NCBI RefSeq assembly: GCF_023509525.1
Contig: NZ_JAKNCJ010000002.1
Coordinates: 620,001 to 684,000, forward strand
DNA: 64,000 nt
Direction of reading: 5' to 3'
Origin: Brachybacterium equifaecis
GTDB taxonomy: Bacteria > Actinomycetota > Actinomycetes > Actinomycetales > Dermabacteraceae
This document shows positions 36,601 to 44,643 of this stretch, in pieces; positions within the stretch are counted from its first letter, which is position 1, and every line of letters starts with the position of its first letter. The position numbers and the translations under genes are program-made. Below the pieces are notes generated by a model that was given only the letters and a program-made list of their open reading frames with translations, was not told where the DNA came from and did not search any database.

Positions 36601-37038
36601 GTCGGAGGAGACCGAGAGGATCACGGCGGGCAGATCCCCGGTGCCGCCCGCGATGACCTGCGGATCCGCATCCTCGGGGAGCTCGCCGTCGATGCGCGAG
36701 AGGGCGGCCTCGACCTGGTTGGAGGCGCGCGCGACGTCGGTGCCGTAGGTCAGCTCGATCGTCACCATCGAGACGTTCGCCTGGGAGGTCGAGGAGGTCT
36801 GCTCGACGTTCTCGAGCCCCTTCACGGCCTGCTCGACCTTGCCGCTGATCCGTTCGCGGACCTGCTCCGAGGAGGAGCCGGGGGCGGAGGTGATGACCTG
36901 GATCTGCGGGAGCTGCACCGAGGGGATGAGCTCCTGGCGCATCGTCGACATCGCGAAGGCGCCGAGGATCGACACCACGATGCAGACCAGCGCGATGAAG
37001 GCGCGGTTGTTCAGGCTGAGCTTGGCGAGGCCGTTCAT
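33613..37038 (-). CDS. HAE1-type RND efflux permease (AcrB-like)
   Basis: 1141 residues, 12 membrane segments and two large external loops. Helix 4 carries the proton-relay Asp-Asp in GRVVDDSIVVIENIMRHL; NLASISQKLPAGTSLEQ and TYVLLVWIFKSLVQPLVLLVSIPFAAIGSFGLL mark the second half. In Gram-negative bacteria such pumps need an adaptor and an outer-membrane channel; neither is encoded nearby, and the host has one membrane. The C terminus adds an Ala-rich basic tail of about 100 residues. AGGAG site before the ATG. Substrate unknown. Confidence 0.92.
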   Translation of the reverse strand: MNGLAKLSLNNRAFIALVCIVVSILGAFAMSTMRQELIPSVQLPQIQVITSAPGSSSEQVRERISGKVEQAVKGLENVEQTSSTSQANVSMVTIELTYGTDVARASNQVEAALSRIDGELPEDADPQVIAGGTGDLPAVILSVSSDLDPADLADRLNAAVVPELERVDGVSSVQVIGAPQQIVRITPDAEKLADAGLTESDIATALDANGLSLPGGEITDGDRTLDVVLGRSLSSIEDLQTMVLMPADGGDAASAEGQDEDSAPAAGAGQGASGQGATGQAAAVTTLGDVATVERTVQDPTSISRTDGRESLVLMVTATADGNVVDVSKGVEEALDAQLPGVGGGAEAAVVFDQAPFIQESILALAEEGLLGLVMAVGVILLFLRRVRPTIVTAISIPTSLLIAFIGMLVTGYTLNMLTLAALTISIGRVVDDSIVVIENIMRHLAYGKTRMRAILDAVGEVAGAITASTLATVVVFLPIAVVSGMAGELFRPFALTVAIAMLSSLLVALTIVPVLAYWFLRAPKGTAEAAESGDEARLAQIRSDAEAREEKGWLHRLYAPILRFVVDRRLGRIVTVVGALAILAGTVLLFPLMQINFLGDSGQNLASISQKLPAGTSLEQSSRKAADAEQALMDVDGVQTVQTTIGGSAFGFGGASAENEISYSITTDPDADQEALQATLVDTLQALPDPGEIEAAASASPTGSNAVDILITGPTAADRQAASDAILAQLDPLPAGVEKAVSDLQADQPTAVVTVDRVAAAQRGLTEEAVIGMVAQQLYPGAIGQVTLDDTELDIYVDRGESVDTLQQLRDLRLMGTIPLTDVAAVEEQASRPSISTRDGLETVTVSLTPSSEDVSQATAAANAAIDDADLPQGVQVSIGGTAADIDETFGQLGIAMLAAILLTYVLLVWIFKSLVQPLVLLVSIPFAAIGSFGLLILTQVPLGLPSMIGLLMLVGIVVTNAIVLIDLVNQYRRRGMGLDEAIHQGAAKRLRPILMTAAATIFALIPMALGLTGNGGFIAQPLAVVVIGGLVSSTLLTLVVVPVLYRITEGPGEKRRLRREAKSADGTGGGIEAAATAGPAAAPRTEAVAVPEDRAAAPAGGATAAPATPAAATAAPQRRTLRERGGIVGILRERRRRRG

Positions 37039-37236
37039 GGGGCTCCTGGGACGGGGGCGTGCCCTCGCGCGAGGGCGATCGCGCGCACGGGGCGGAGGGG
37101 GCGGAGACCCTCACGGGCCGCCGCCCTGCCATTCCATCACGGTGCTCCGACGATCGGACCCTCCGAAGGTCGGGGATCGGTGGTGGGGCGGGTCACGGGC
37201 GCCCGGGCGCGCTGAGAGCCCTGGCACGATGATCCG

Positions 37237-38601
37237 GTGACCCCCTCCTCCCCCGCCCCGCCTCCGGCGACCTCCTCCGCTGCCGCCCGCCGCGCCGTCG
37301 ATCGCGACATCCTGCGCCTGGCGATCCCCTCGCTCGGGGCGCTGATCGCCGAGCCGCTGTTCGTCATGGTCGACTCCGCGTTCATCGCGCGGGTCTCGAC
37401 GACGGCGCTGGCGGGGCTCGGGCTCGCCTCGCTCGTCCTGACGACGGTCGTGGGGCTGTCGGTGTTCCTGGCGTACTCGACGACCGCCGCCGTCTCGCGG
37501 GCCGTCGGCGCCGGCCGCCTGCGGGAGGCCGTCGCCCGCGGGGTCGACGCGTCGTGGCTGGCGCTCGGGATCGGGGCGGCGTGCGCCGCGCTGCTCGTGC
37601 CCCTCGGCGCTCCGCTGCTCTCGCTGTTCGGCGCCGGGGCCGACGTCACCGCGCAGGCGCTGATCTACCTGCGCATCAGCGCCCTCGGGCTGCCGGCGAT
37701 GCTGGCCGTCCAGGCGACCACCGGCCTCGTGCGCGGCCTGCAGGACGCGCGGCTCCCGCTGATCGTCGCGCTCGGCGGAGCCCTGCTGAACATCCCGCTG
37801 AACTACCTGCTGATCTTCGTGCTCGACCTCGGCATCGCCGGCTCCGCGATCGGCACGGTGATCAGCCAGTGGCTGATGGGGGCGGTGCTGCTGGGAGCGG
37901 TCGTGCGGTACGCCCGCGCCCATGAGGTGACCCTGCGGCCCCAGCTCGGCGCGGTCGCAGCGACCGGCCGAGAAGCGGTCCCGATGCTCGTGCGCACCCT
38001 CAGCCTGCGGATCGTCTCGATCGCGACCGTGCTGGTCGCTGCGCGGCTCGGCGAGGTGCAGCTGGCCGCGCACCAGCTGGCCACCACCGTGTTCATGGCG
38101 CTGTCCCTCGCGCTGGACGCTCTGGCGATCGCCGGGCAGGCGCTCACCGGGCGCTACCTCGGCGCCTCCGATACCGGCACCGTGCACGCGGTCACCGGGC
38201 GCCTCATGCGCTGGGGAGTGGGCGGGGGCGCTGCGGCCGGGCTGCTGCTGCTCGCGGCGAGCTACGTCGTGCCCTCGCTGTTCAGCCCGGATCCGGCGGT
38301 GCAGTCGAACCTCCAGGCGGCCCTGTGGGTGCTCGCGCTCGCCCAGCCGCTCGCGGGGTACGTGTTCGTGCTGGACGGCGTGCTGATGGGCGCGGGCGAC
38401 GCGCCCTATCTCGCGCGCGCGGGGATGCTCACGGCCGCCGCGGTGATGCCGGGCGCGATCGCAGTCGGCCTGCTCCAGCCTGCAGGACCGCTCGGGCTCG
38501 CGGCGCTGTGGGCCGCGACGAACCTGCTGTTCATGCTCGCGCGGTCCGTGGCGCTCGGGCTGCGGGTGCGCGGGGACGCCTGGATGCGCGTCGGCGCCTG
38601 A
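37237..38601 (+). CDS. MATE family efflux transporter (DinF-like)
   Basis: 454 residues, 12 membrane segments. Begins RRAVDRDILRLAIPSLGALIAEPLFVMVDSAFIAR; the second half opens with FMALSLALDALAIAGQALTGRYLGA, as in DinF-type MATE exporters that move cationic drugs against Na+ or H+. Divergent from the RND gene across a 198-base gap. GTG start with a CACGAT sequence 6 bases before it, which could be a weak -10 for a leaderless message. Confidence 0.9.
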   Translation: MTPSSPAPPPATSSAAARRAVDRDILRLAIPSLGALIAEPLFVMVDSAFIARVSTTALAGLGLASLVLTTVVGLSVFLAYSTTAAVSRAVGAGRLREAVARGVDASWLALGIGAACAALLVPLGAPLLSLFGAGADVTAQALIYLRISALGLPAMLAVQATTGLVRGLQDARLPLIVALGGALLNIPLNYLLIFVLDLGIAGSAIGTVISQWLMGAVLLGAVVRYARAHEVTLRPQLGAVAATGREAVPMLVRTLSLRIVSIATVLVAARLGEVQLAAHQLATTVFMALSLALDALAIAGQALTGRYLGASDTGTVHAVTGRLMRWGVGGGAAAGLLLLAASYVVPSLFSPDPAVQSNLQAALWVLALAQPLAGYVFVLDGVLMGAGDAPYLARAGMLTAAAVMPGAIAVGLLQPAGPLGLAALWAATNLLFMLARSVALGLRVRGDAWMRVGA

Positions 38602-38640
38602 CTGCCCTGCTGCCCTCGGCCGCGCCCCGCTCCGCGCTCC

Positions 38641-38690
38641 CCGCTCCCCGCTCACCCGCTTCCCGCTCACCCGCTTCCCGCTCCGACGCA
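38641..38690. repeat. 15-bp direct repeat before the metallopeptidase promoter
   Basis: Two and a half copies of CCGCTCACCCGCTTC after the MATE gene. Confidence 0.6.
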
Positions 38691-38730
38691 CTTCGCCATC
38701 CCGGGTGTGCCGCCGGTCACTCTCAATGCA

Positions 38731-38769
38731 TACTGTTCTCCACCCCTGCGGCGCCGCCCGGCGCCGCAG
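38731..38769 (+). promoter_or_regulatory. Promoter and 5'-leader hairpin of the secreted metallopeptidase
   Basis: TACTGT (38731-38736) is a TANNNT -10 box. The predicted leader of about 46 bases holds a perfect 10-bp stem (CTGCGGCGCC / GGCGCCGCAG, 38746-38769) with a GCCC loop, ending 7 bases before the GGAAGGA ribosome site. It could be an operator or an RNA element that protects the message or controls access to the ribosome site. Confidence 0.5.
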
Positions 38770-38788
38770 AACCAGCGGAAGGACCCCC

Positions 38789-39976
38789 ATGCGCCGTCGC
38801 ACCCTGACCACCGCCCTCGCCCTCGCCCTCCCCACCGCCGTCTTCGGCACGCCTGCCCTGGCGAAGAGCCCCTCGGGCTCGGGCACGCCCGCGGCACCCG
38901 CCGCCGCCAACTGGAGCGCTGATCGCACGCGCGCGCTGCGCGCCGCTCTGCCGGATCTGCGCGGTCGGCGCACCGCCGCCGGGGCCCGCGTCGCCGCGCA
39001 GCTCGACGAGGAGCGCCGCGTCGATGCGATCGGACTGGGCCGCGCGATCGACGGCTCGCAGTACTCCTGCGCCCCGACCGAGCTCAGCGCGTACGTCCGT
39101 CAGCAGACGAAGGGCTGGACCGACGAGGACTTCGAGATCCTCGACCAGCTCGCCGTCCTCGACTGGCCGACCTATCAGGCGCTCCTCTTCGAGCCCTCCG
39201 GATCCCAGTACTACGGCCGCAGCGGCGAGTACACCAAGGAGCTCGAGAAGACGTTCGGGAAGCTCCAGGGCTTCTGGGACCTCGACGGCAGCGACATCCA
39301 TCTCGCCGCGATGCACGGCGCGGTCATCCAGGACGACGCGAAGATGGTCGCCACGCTGACCTTCGCGTTCGAGATCTCCGCAGCCGAGGCGCAGGAGATC
39401 GTCGACGCCGTGCAGGAGTACCTGCACCAGCCGAAGTTCGACGACGGCCGGAACCCGCTGTTCACGTTCAACGCATTCGCCTACTCCGACCGCACCGCCG
39501 GCCCCGGCGAGGGCCTCGGCGTCCCCGACAAGATCATCATGGGCGACGGCATCCTCGAGGGCATGGCCGCGATCGGACTGGGCGATGTGGCCCCGCGAGG
39601 CATCCTCGCCCACGAGTACGGCCACCAGCTCCAGTACCGCCTGGGCCTGTTCGACGACCACGCGCGCACCCCCGAGGCGACCCGCGAGACCGAGCTCGAG
39701 GCCGACGCCCTGGCCGGCTACTACCTCTCCCACCCCCGGGGCGAGCGCCTGCGCACCAAGCGCGTCGAGGCGTTCATCCGCGTGGACCACGAGGTCGGCG
39801 ACTGCTCGTTCACCTCGAACGGCCACCACGGCACTCCGGACCAGCGCGCCGCGACCGGCCGCTGGGCCGACGGCCTGGCCAACGAGAAGGGCGCGAAGGG
39901 GCACATCCTGCCCGCTCGCACCGTGAGCGACGCCTTCCGCGCCGCCCTGCCGGCGATCGTGGCGCCCACGAACTGA
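38789..39976 (+). CDS. Secreted zinc metallopeptidase (HEYGH type)
   Basis: 395 residues. Residues 1-25 are a Sec signal peptide (Arg-rich start, TTALALALPTAVFG core, ALA cleavage site). The zinc motif His275-Glu-Tyr-Gly-His279 in ILAHEYGHQLQ is followed by Glu302-Leu-Glu-Ala-Asp306 (ExxxD), the third ligand of gluzincin/minigluzincin-like peptidases. TFNAFAY and DKIIMGDGILEGM precede the helix. Strong GGAAGGA site before the ATG. Extracellular; the protein target is unknown. Ends at a perfect 21-bp hairpin. Confidence 0.85.
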   Translation: MRRRTLTTALALALPTAVFGTPALAKSPSGSGTPAAPAAANWSADRTRALRAALPDLRGRRTAAGARVAAQLDEERRVDAIGLGRAIDGSQYSCAPTELSAYVRQQTKGWTDEDFEILDQLAVLDWPTYQALLFEPSGSQYYGRSGEYTKELEKTFGKLQGFWDLDGSDIHLAAMHGAVIQDDAKMVATLTFAFEISAAEAQEIVDAVQEYLHQPKFDDGRNPLFTFNAFAYSDRTAGPGEGLGVPDKIIMGDGILEGMAAIGLGDVAPRGILAHEYGHQLQYRLGLFDDHARTPEATRETELEADALAGYYLSHPRGERLRTKRVEAFIRVDHEVGDCSFTSNGHHGTPDQRAATGRWADGLANEKGAKGHILPARTVSDAFRAALPAIVAPTN

Positions 39977-40012
39977 ATGAGCACGACGGCCCGGTCCGTC
40001 GGCGCCTGAACG

Positions 40013-40058
40013 AGTCGGCGCACTCACGTTCCACGGATGGAACGTGAGTGCGCCGACT
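40013..40058. terminator. Perfect 21-bp hairpin between convergent genes
   Basis: Perfect 21-bp arms around a CGGA loop; apex ACGTTCCA/TGGAACGT. Between the metallopeptidase (+) and metE (-). Its apex matches that of the hairpin at 20686-20732. Confidence 0.7.
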
Positions 40059-40074
40059 GCAGTTCTGGTCGGCC

Positions 40075-42381
40075 TCAGCGCACCGCGCGCGCGGCCTCCA
40101 CCAGGTTCGCGAGGCTCGCCTCGGTCTCCTCGTAGCCGCGAGTCTTCAGCCCGCAGTCCGGGTTCACCCACAGGCGGGCGCTGCCCACGCGCTCCTTCGC
40201 GGCCGCGAGGATCTCGGTGATCTCCTCCACGCTCGGCACGCGCGGGGAGTGGATGTCCCACACGCCCGGGCCGATGCCGCGGGCGAAGCGCTCGGGGTCC
40301 AGGGCTTCGAGGATCTCGCCGCGGGATCGGGCGGCCTCGATGCTCGTGACGTCCGCATTCAGCGCGTCGATCGCATCGATCACCTCGTTGAACTCCGAGT
40401 AGCACAGGTGGGTGTGGATCTGCGTGGCGTCGTCGGCCCCGGCGGTGGCGAGGCGGAAGGAGTCCACCGACCACTGCAGGTAGGCCTCGTGGGCGTCGGC
40501 GCGCAGCGGCAGCAGCTCGCGCAGGGCGGGCTCGTCGACCTGGATGATGCCGATGCCGGCGGCCTCGAGATCGGCGACCTCGTCGCGCAGGGCGAGCGCC
40601 ACCTGGTTCGCGGTCTCGGCCAGGGGCTGGTCATCGCGCACGAACGACCACGCGAGGATCGTGACCGGGCCGGTGAGCATGCCCTTGACCGGCTTGCTCG
40701 TGAGCGACTGCGCGTAGGTCGACCAGGAGACGGTGATCGGCGCGGGCCGGGAGACGTCGCCGAAGAGGATCGAGGGGCGCGTGCAGCGCGAGCCGTAGGA
40801 CTGCACCCAGCCGTTGCGCGTGACGGCGAAGCCGTCGAGGTTCTCCGCGAAGTACTGGACCATGTCGTTGCGCTCGGGCTCGCCGTGCACGAGGACGTCC
40901 AGGCCCAGCTTCTCCTGGAGGTCGATCACGCGGGCGATCTCGTCCTCCATGAGGTGGCGGTACTCGCCCTCGTCGATGCGGCCGGCGACGAGATCGGCGC
41001 GGGCCCGGCGCACCGCGGGGATCTGCGGGAACGATCCGATGGTGGTGGTCGGCAGGTCGGGCAGGCCGAGCGCCTCGCGCTGCGCGGCTTCGCGCTCGGC
41101 GACGGCGCTGCGCTCGAGATCGGCGGCGGTCAGCGCCGCGGCGCGCTCGCGCACGGCATCCCGGCGCACCCCGGAGAAGGTGCGGGGCACGGAGCGGGGG
41201 CCGTCGGCGTCCCCGGCGGTGACGCCGCCGGAGGCGAGGCGCACGACCTCGGCGACCTTCTCGTCGGCGAAGGCGAGGGTGGCGACGAGATCGCCGGGCA
41301 GATCGGGCTCGAGATCGACGGTGTGCGGGACGTGCTGCAGGGAGACGGAGGTGCCGACGCTGACGCGCTCCGGGTCCCCGCCCGCCTCGGCGACGCGCTC
41401 GCGCAGCACGGCGAGGCGCGCGGCAGCCGTCGGCAGCTCGGTGCGCCAGATGGAGCGGCCCTCCACGAGGCCCGCCACGATCTGCGTGCTGCCGACGCCT
41501 GCGAGCTGGGCGGCCGTCGGCAGATCACCGCGGGTGAGGTCGAGGTGGACGGCCTCGACGCCCGTGGCGAGCACGGCCGGGAGCAGGTCGCCGATGCCGC
41601 CGTAGGGCGTGGTCAGGAGGATCTGGGGGCGATCGGCGGCGGCTGCGAGGCGGCCGGCGGACTGCTTCAGCAGAGCTGCGAGCGCATCGGCGTCCACGCG
41701 CTGGTCGGCGGCGAGGGCCGGCTCGTCGAGCTGCACCCACGGGGCGCCGGCCTCGGCGAGCTGGGCGAGGATCTGCGCGTACACGGCGACTGCGTCGTCC
41801 AGTCGGTCCAGGGGGTCGAAGCCCTCCGGGGCGCCGTCCTCGGCCTTCGCGAGGAGCAGCAGGGTCAGGGGGCCGACGAGCACGGGCCGGGTGCCGGCGC
41901 CGTCCTCCAGGCTCTCGCGGTGCAGGTCGATGACCTGGGTCGATGCGAGGCGCAGGTCGGTGGCGGGGCCGATCTCGGGCACGAGGTAGTGGTAGTTCGT
42001 GTCGAACCACTTGGTCATCTCCAGCGGCTGCTGGGACTCGGTGCCGCGGGCGAGGGCGAAGAGGTCGTCGGCATCGAGCGCAGGGGCCTCGCCGAGGTCG
42101 GCGGCGAAGCGCGCGGGGACGATCCCGATCGCGAGGGCCGCGTCGAGCACCTGGTCGTAGAGCGAGAAGCTCTCGGGGATCGCGGCGGCGTCGCGCAGGC
42201 CGAGCTCGGCGAGGCGGGTGCGGGTCGCGCGGCGCAGATCGCGCACCCGCGCATCGAACTCGGCGCGGTCGATGCGGCCTGCCCAGTAGGCCTCCTCGGC
42301 CTTCTTCAGCTCGCGCTGCGGGCCGATGCGGGGGTAGCCGAGGATCGTCGCGGCGGGCAGCGGGGCGGGGGTGGTGGTCAT
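40075..42381 (-). CDS. metE: Cobalamin-independent methionine synthase
   Basis: 768 residues, full length. Transfers the methyl group of 5-methyltetrahydropteroyltri-glutamate to homocysteine. N-terminal GYPRIGPQRELKKAEEAYW binds folate; the C-terminal half holds PTTTIGSFPQ, YGSRCTRPSILFGDV, WSTYAQSLTSKPVKGMLTGPVTILAWSF and the zinc ligands in QIHTHLCYSEFNE and VNPDCGLKTR. AGGAG precedes the ATG. metF lies 2.3 kb away and supplies its methyl donor. No B12 or SAM riboswitch seen in the 177-base upstream gap. Confidence 0.97.
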   Translation of the reverse strand: MTTTPAPLPAATILGYPRIGPQRELKKAEEAYWAGRIDRAEFDARVRDLRRATRTRLAELGLRDAAAIPESFSLYDQVLDAALAIGIVPARFAADLGEAPALDADDLFALARGTESQQPLEMTKWFDTNYHYLVPEIGPATDLRLASTQVIDLHRESLEDGAGTRPVLVGPLTLLLLAKAEDGAPEGFDPLDRLDDAVAVYAQILAQLAEAGAPWVQLDEPALAADQRVDADALAALLKQSAGRLAAAADRPQILLTTPYGGIGDLLPAVLATGVEAVHLDLTRGDLPTAAQLAGVGSTQIVAGLVEGRSIWRTELPTAAARLAVLRERVAEAGGDPERVSVGTSVSLQHVPHTVDLEPDLPGDLVATLAFADEKVAEVVRLASGGVTAGDADGPRSVPRTFSGVRRDAVRERAAALTAADLERSAVAEREAAQREALGLPDLPTTTIGSFPQIPAVRRARADLVAGRIDEGEYRHLMEDEIARVIDLQEKLGLDVLVHGEPERNDMVQYFAENLDGFAVTRNGWVQSYGSRCTRPSILFGDVSRPAPITVSWSTYAQSLTSKPVKGMLTGPVTILAWSFVRDDQPLAETANQVALALRDEVADLEAAGIGIIQVDEPALRELLPLRADAHEAYLQWSVDSFRLATAGADDATQIHTHLCYSEFNEVIDAIDALNADVTSIEAARSRGEILEALDPERFARGIGPGVWDIHSPRVPSVEEITEILAAAKERVGSARLWVNPDCGLKTRGYEETEASLANLVEAARAVR

Positions 42382-42471
42382 GGGGACTCCTGGGGTGGTT
42401 GCGGAACGGCGGGACGGCAGCTTGTCCGGTGCCGGTCCGCGCGACAGAGCGGTGCACTGGAGGCGCCGGCG

Positions 42472-42501
42472 ACGCTAGGGCCTCGCGTTCGTCGTCCACA
42501 A
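42472..42501 (-). promoter_or_regulatory. Candidate metE promoter
   Basis: TTGTGG (-35, 42496-42501), an 18-base spacer and TAGCGT (-10, 42472-42477) on the minus strand give a leader of about 85 bases. Confidence 0.45.
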
Positions 42502-42546
42502 TGTCCATGACGCTCTGTGGCGCGCGGTGTCGTCTCGATGCGCCTG

Positions 42547-42552
42547 TACGCT
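42547..42552 (+). promoter_or_regulatory. -10 box of a leaderless glycosyltransferase gene
   Basis: TACGCT ends 6 bases before the ATG at 42559; no Shine-Dalgarno. Confidence 0.55.
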
Positions 42553-42558
42553 CGGCGC

Positions 42559-44643
42559 ATGAGCGAGACCGCCTTCGCGCCTGATTCCGCCTCGACCCCG
42601 CACGGATCGGGCCGTGAGCCAGTCCGTTCCCTGACGGTGATCATCCCCGTCAAGAACGCGTCGCACCTCATCGATCCGCAGCTCGATGCGCTCGCACATC
42701 AGGACTACTCGGGGCCGTGGTCGCTGATGATCGTGGACAACGGCTCGACCGACGATCTCGTGGCGAAGGTTGCAGAACTCGCGCAGTCGTTCCCTGTCCC
42801 GATCCGGATCTTGCCTGCGCACGAGCGGGCAGGGCAGTCCTTCGCTCGCAACAAGGGCGCCCTCCACGCCGAGACCGAGGGACTCGCATTCTGCGACGCA
42901 GATGATGTGGTCGGGCGGGGATGGCTCGCGGCCCATGCGGCTGCACTCACCGAAGTCGACACATCCTTCGGCGGAATCGCGCCTTTCACATCCGACGAAG
43001 CTCCGTCGGGCGATCCGGCGGCCATCGATCCGCCAGGTTTCACGCCCTCGTCCGAAGGGGCCCTTCCGAGCCTTCCCGGATGCAATTTCGCCGTCCGCCG
43101 TTCCGCATTCCTCTCCGTGGGCGGGTTCGACGAGACCTACGCCGGCGGCGCAGAGGATGGGGACCTCGGATGGAGGCTGCATCGCGCCGGCTTCACCTCG
43201 CAGCACACTCCCGCCGCGTGGATTCACTACCGCATGCGTCCGGGCTCCAAGGCCCTCTACCGGCAGCAGATGCACTACTCGCAGATGACGCGCCTGCACC
43301 ACCTCCGTTTCGCCGAGATCGTTCCGCCGGATGGCGGCTGGATCGACCTAGCCCTCGGCACGGGCAAAGCTCTCGGCCGTTTCGCACTGTCCACTGCGCG
43401 ACGACGCCCCGCCACGAGGCGCCTCATGAACGACCTCGGCTGGCGCACCGGCCATCTGCGCGCTCTCCTCGCCTATCGCGGCGGGCGGCTCCCCGCGCGC
43501 CAGCTGATCGACGACCCCGCGACATGCGGAAGCTCCATTGCATCCCCCCGGCCCGTCGGCGGTACTCGCGCCGTCATGCTCAGCGCCTATTTCCCTCCGA
43601 CGGCCGGAGGCGTGGAGTCCGTCGGCGCGTTCCTGTGCGACTTCCTGGGCAGGAGCGGGCTCTCGGTTACCGTCCTGACGACGACGCAGCAGCAGATGCC
43701 CGACGAGGCGTCCCTGCCCTACCGAATCCTTCGCGCTCCTTCCGCCGCCCAGCGCTGGAGGGCCATCCGCGGCGCCGATGTCGTGATCTTCAATTCCCCG
43801 ATGCTCGGCTGGGCACCGATGGTGCCTCTGCTGCGCAAGCCGACGCTCACGATCATCCACGGATGGATCCGCGACCCGGAAGGCCCACGCCTCCAGGGCA
43901 TAGCCCCGGGCCTCACAGGCAAGTTCCAGCGCACGAAGCTCGAAGTCGGTGACCGTCTGCGGGAGCAGCTCTGGCGCAGCGGGACACGAGTTGTCAGTGT
44001 GAGTCGAGATGCGGCAGAGCACACGGGCGCTGACGCAACTGTCATCCACAACAGCTATCGCAGCGATATCTTCCACGAAACGACCCTTCCAGCCCAGCGC
44101 CCCGTCGGCAGTATCGTTTTCGTCGGCCGGTTGGTTCGCGGCAAGGGAGCGGAGGTGCTCCTGGACGCACTGGCGCTGGCTCGGCGCGAGCTCCCGGACC
44201 TGCAGGCCGTGATCGTCGGCGACGGCGCTCAGCGCGCGAGCCTTGAGCAGCAGGCCGCTGATCTCGGCCTCGGAGAGCACGTCCGATTCACAGGGGAGCT
44301 CAGCCCCGACAAGGTGAACGAAGCCCTCAATGATTCGCGGATCGCAGTCGTTCCATCGACGTTGAACGAGGCTTTCGGGGTCGTCGCCATTGAGGCACAG
44401 GCTGCAGGCTGCGCTGTCATCGCGGCAGACGCACCGGGGCTTCGTGAGGCTGTAGGTGAAGGCGGCGTCCTCGTATGGCAAGGCGACGCATCCGCTCTCG
44501 CAGCAGAGATCGTCCGAGTCTCCCGCGATACGGATCTGTGGGCCTCCCTTGTCGAGGCTTCGCGCGCGGGCGCCCGAGCGCATCGTCCAGAAGTCCTGCT
44601 CCCGCGCTACCTCGAGATCATCGAGGAACTCGCTAGGCGCTGA
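42559..44643 (+). CDS. Two-domain glycosyltransferase (GT2 fused to GT4)
   Basis: 694 residues. Residues about 23-240 are a GT-A, family 2 domain: VIIPVKNASHLIDPQLDAL, MIVDNGSTDD, LAFCDADDVVGRGW (DxD) and GGFDETYAGGAEDGDLGWRLH. Residues about 345-694 are a GT-B, family 4 domain: AYFPPTAGGVESVGAFL, IVFVGRLVRGKGAEVLLDAL and the Ex7E site in STLNEAFGVVAIEAQAAG. No membrane segments; it probably adds two sugars in sequence or helps build one disaccharide. Codon use, especially toward the 3' end, looks less GC-biased than neighbours, consistent with transfer. It lies alone between metE and metF. Its 3' end overlaps metF by 11 bases. Confidence 0.87.
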   Translation: MSETAFAPDSASTPHGSGREPVRSLTVIIPVKNASHLIDPQLDALAHQDYSGPWSLMIVDNGSTDDLVAKVAELAQSFPVPIRILPAHERAGQSFARNKGALHAETEGLAFCDADDVVGRGWLAAHAAALTEVDTSFGGIAPFTSDEAPSGDPAAIDPPGFTPSSEGALPSLPGCNFAVRRSAFLSVGGFDETYAGGAEDGDLGWRLHRAGFTSQHTPAAWIHYRMRPGSKALYRQQMHYSQMTRLHHLRFAEIVPPDGGWIDLALGTGKALGRFALSTARRRPATRRLMNDLGWRTGHLRALLAYRGGRLPARQLIDDPATCGSSIASPRPVGGTRAVMLSAYFPPTAGGVESVGAFLCDFLGRSGLSVTVLTTTQQQMPDEASLPYRILRAPSAAQRWRAIRGADVVIFNSPMLGWAPMVPLLRKPTLTIIHGWIRDPEGPRLQGIAPGLTGKFQRTKLEVGDRLREQLWRSGTRVVSVSRDAAEHTGADATVIHNSYRSDIFHETTLPAQRPVGSIVFVGRLVRGKGAEVLLDALALARRELPDLQAVIVGDGAQRASLEQQAADLGLGEHVRFTGELSPDKVNEALNDSRIAVVPSTLNEAFGVVAIEAQAAGCAVIAADAPGLREAVGEGGVLVWQGDASALAAEIVRVSRDTDLWASLVEASRAGARAHRPEVLLPRYLEIIEELARR

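Noticed and set aside
33550-37215. A 1221-codon plus-strand open frame
   Set aside because: Antisense to the RND permease; composition is His/Asp/Arg/Gly noise.
42382-42558. Cobalamin or SAM riboswitch before metE
   Set aside because: No B12 box or SAM-riboswitch core is visible and the space is short; a normal promoter fits.
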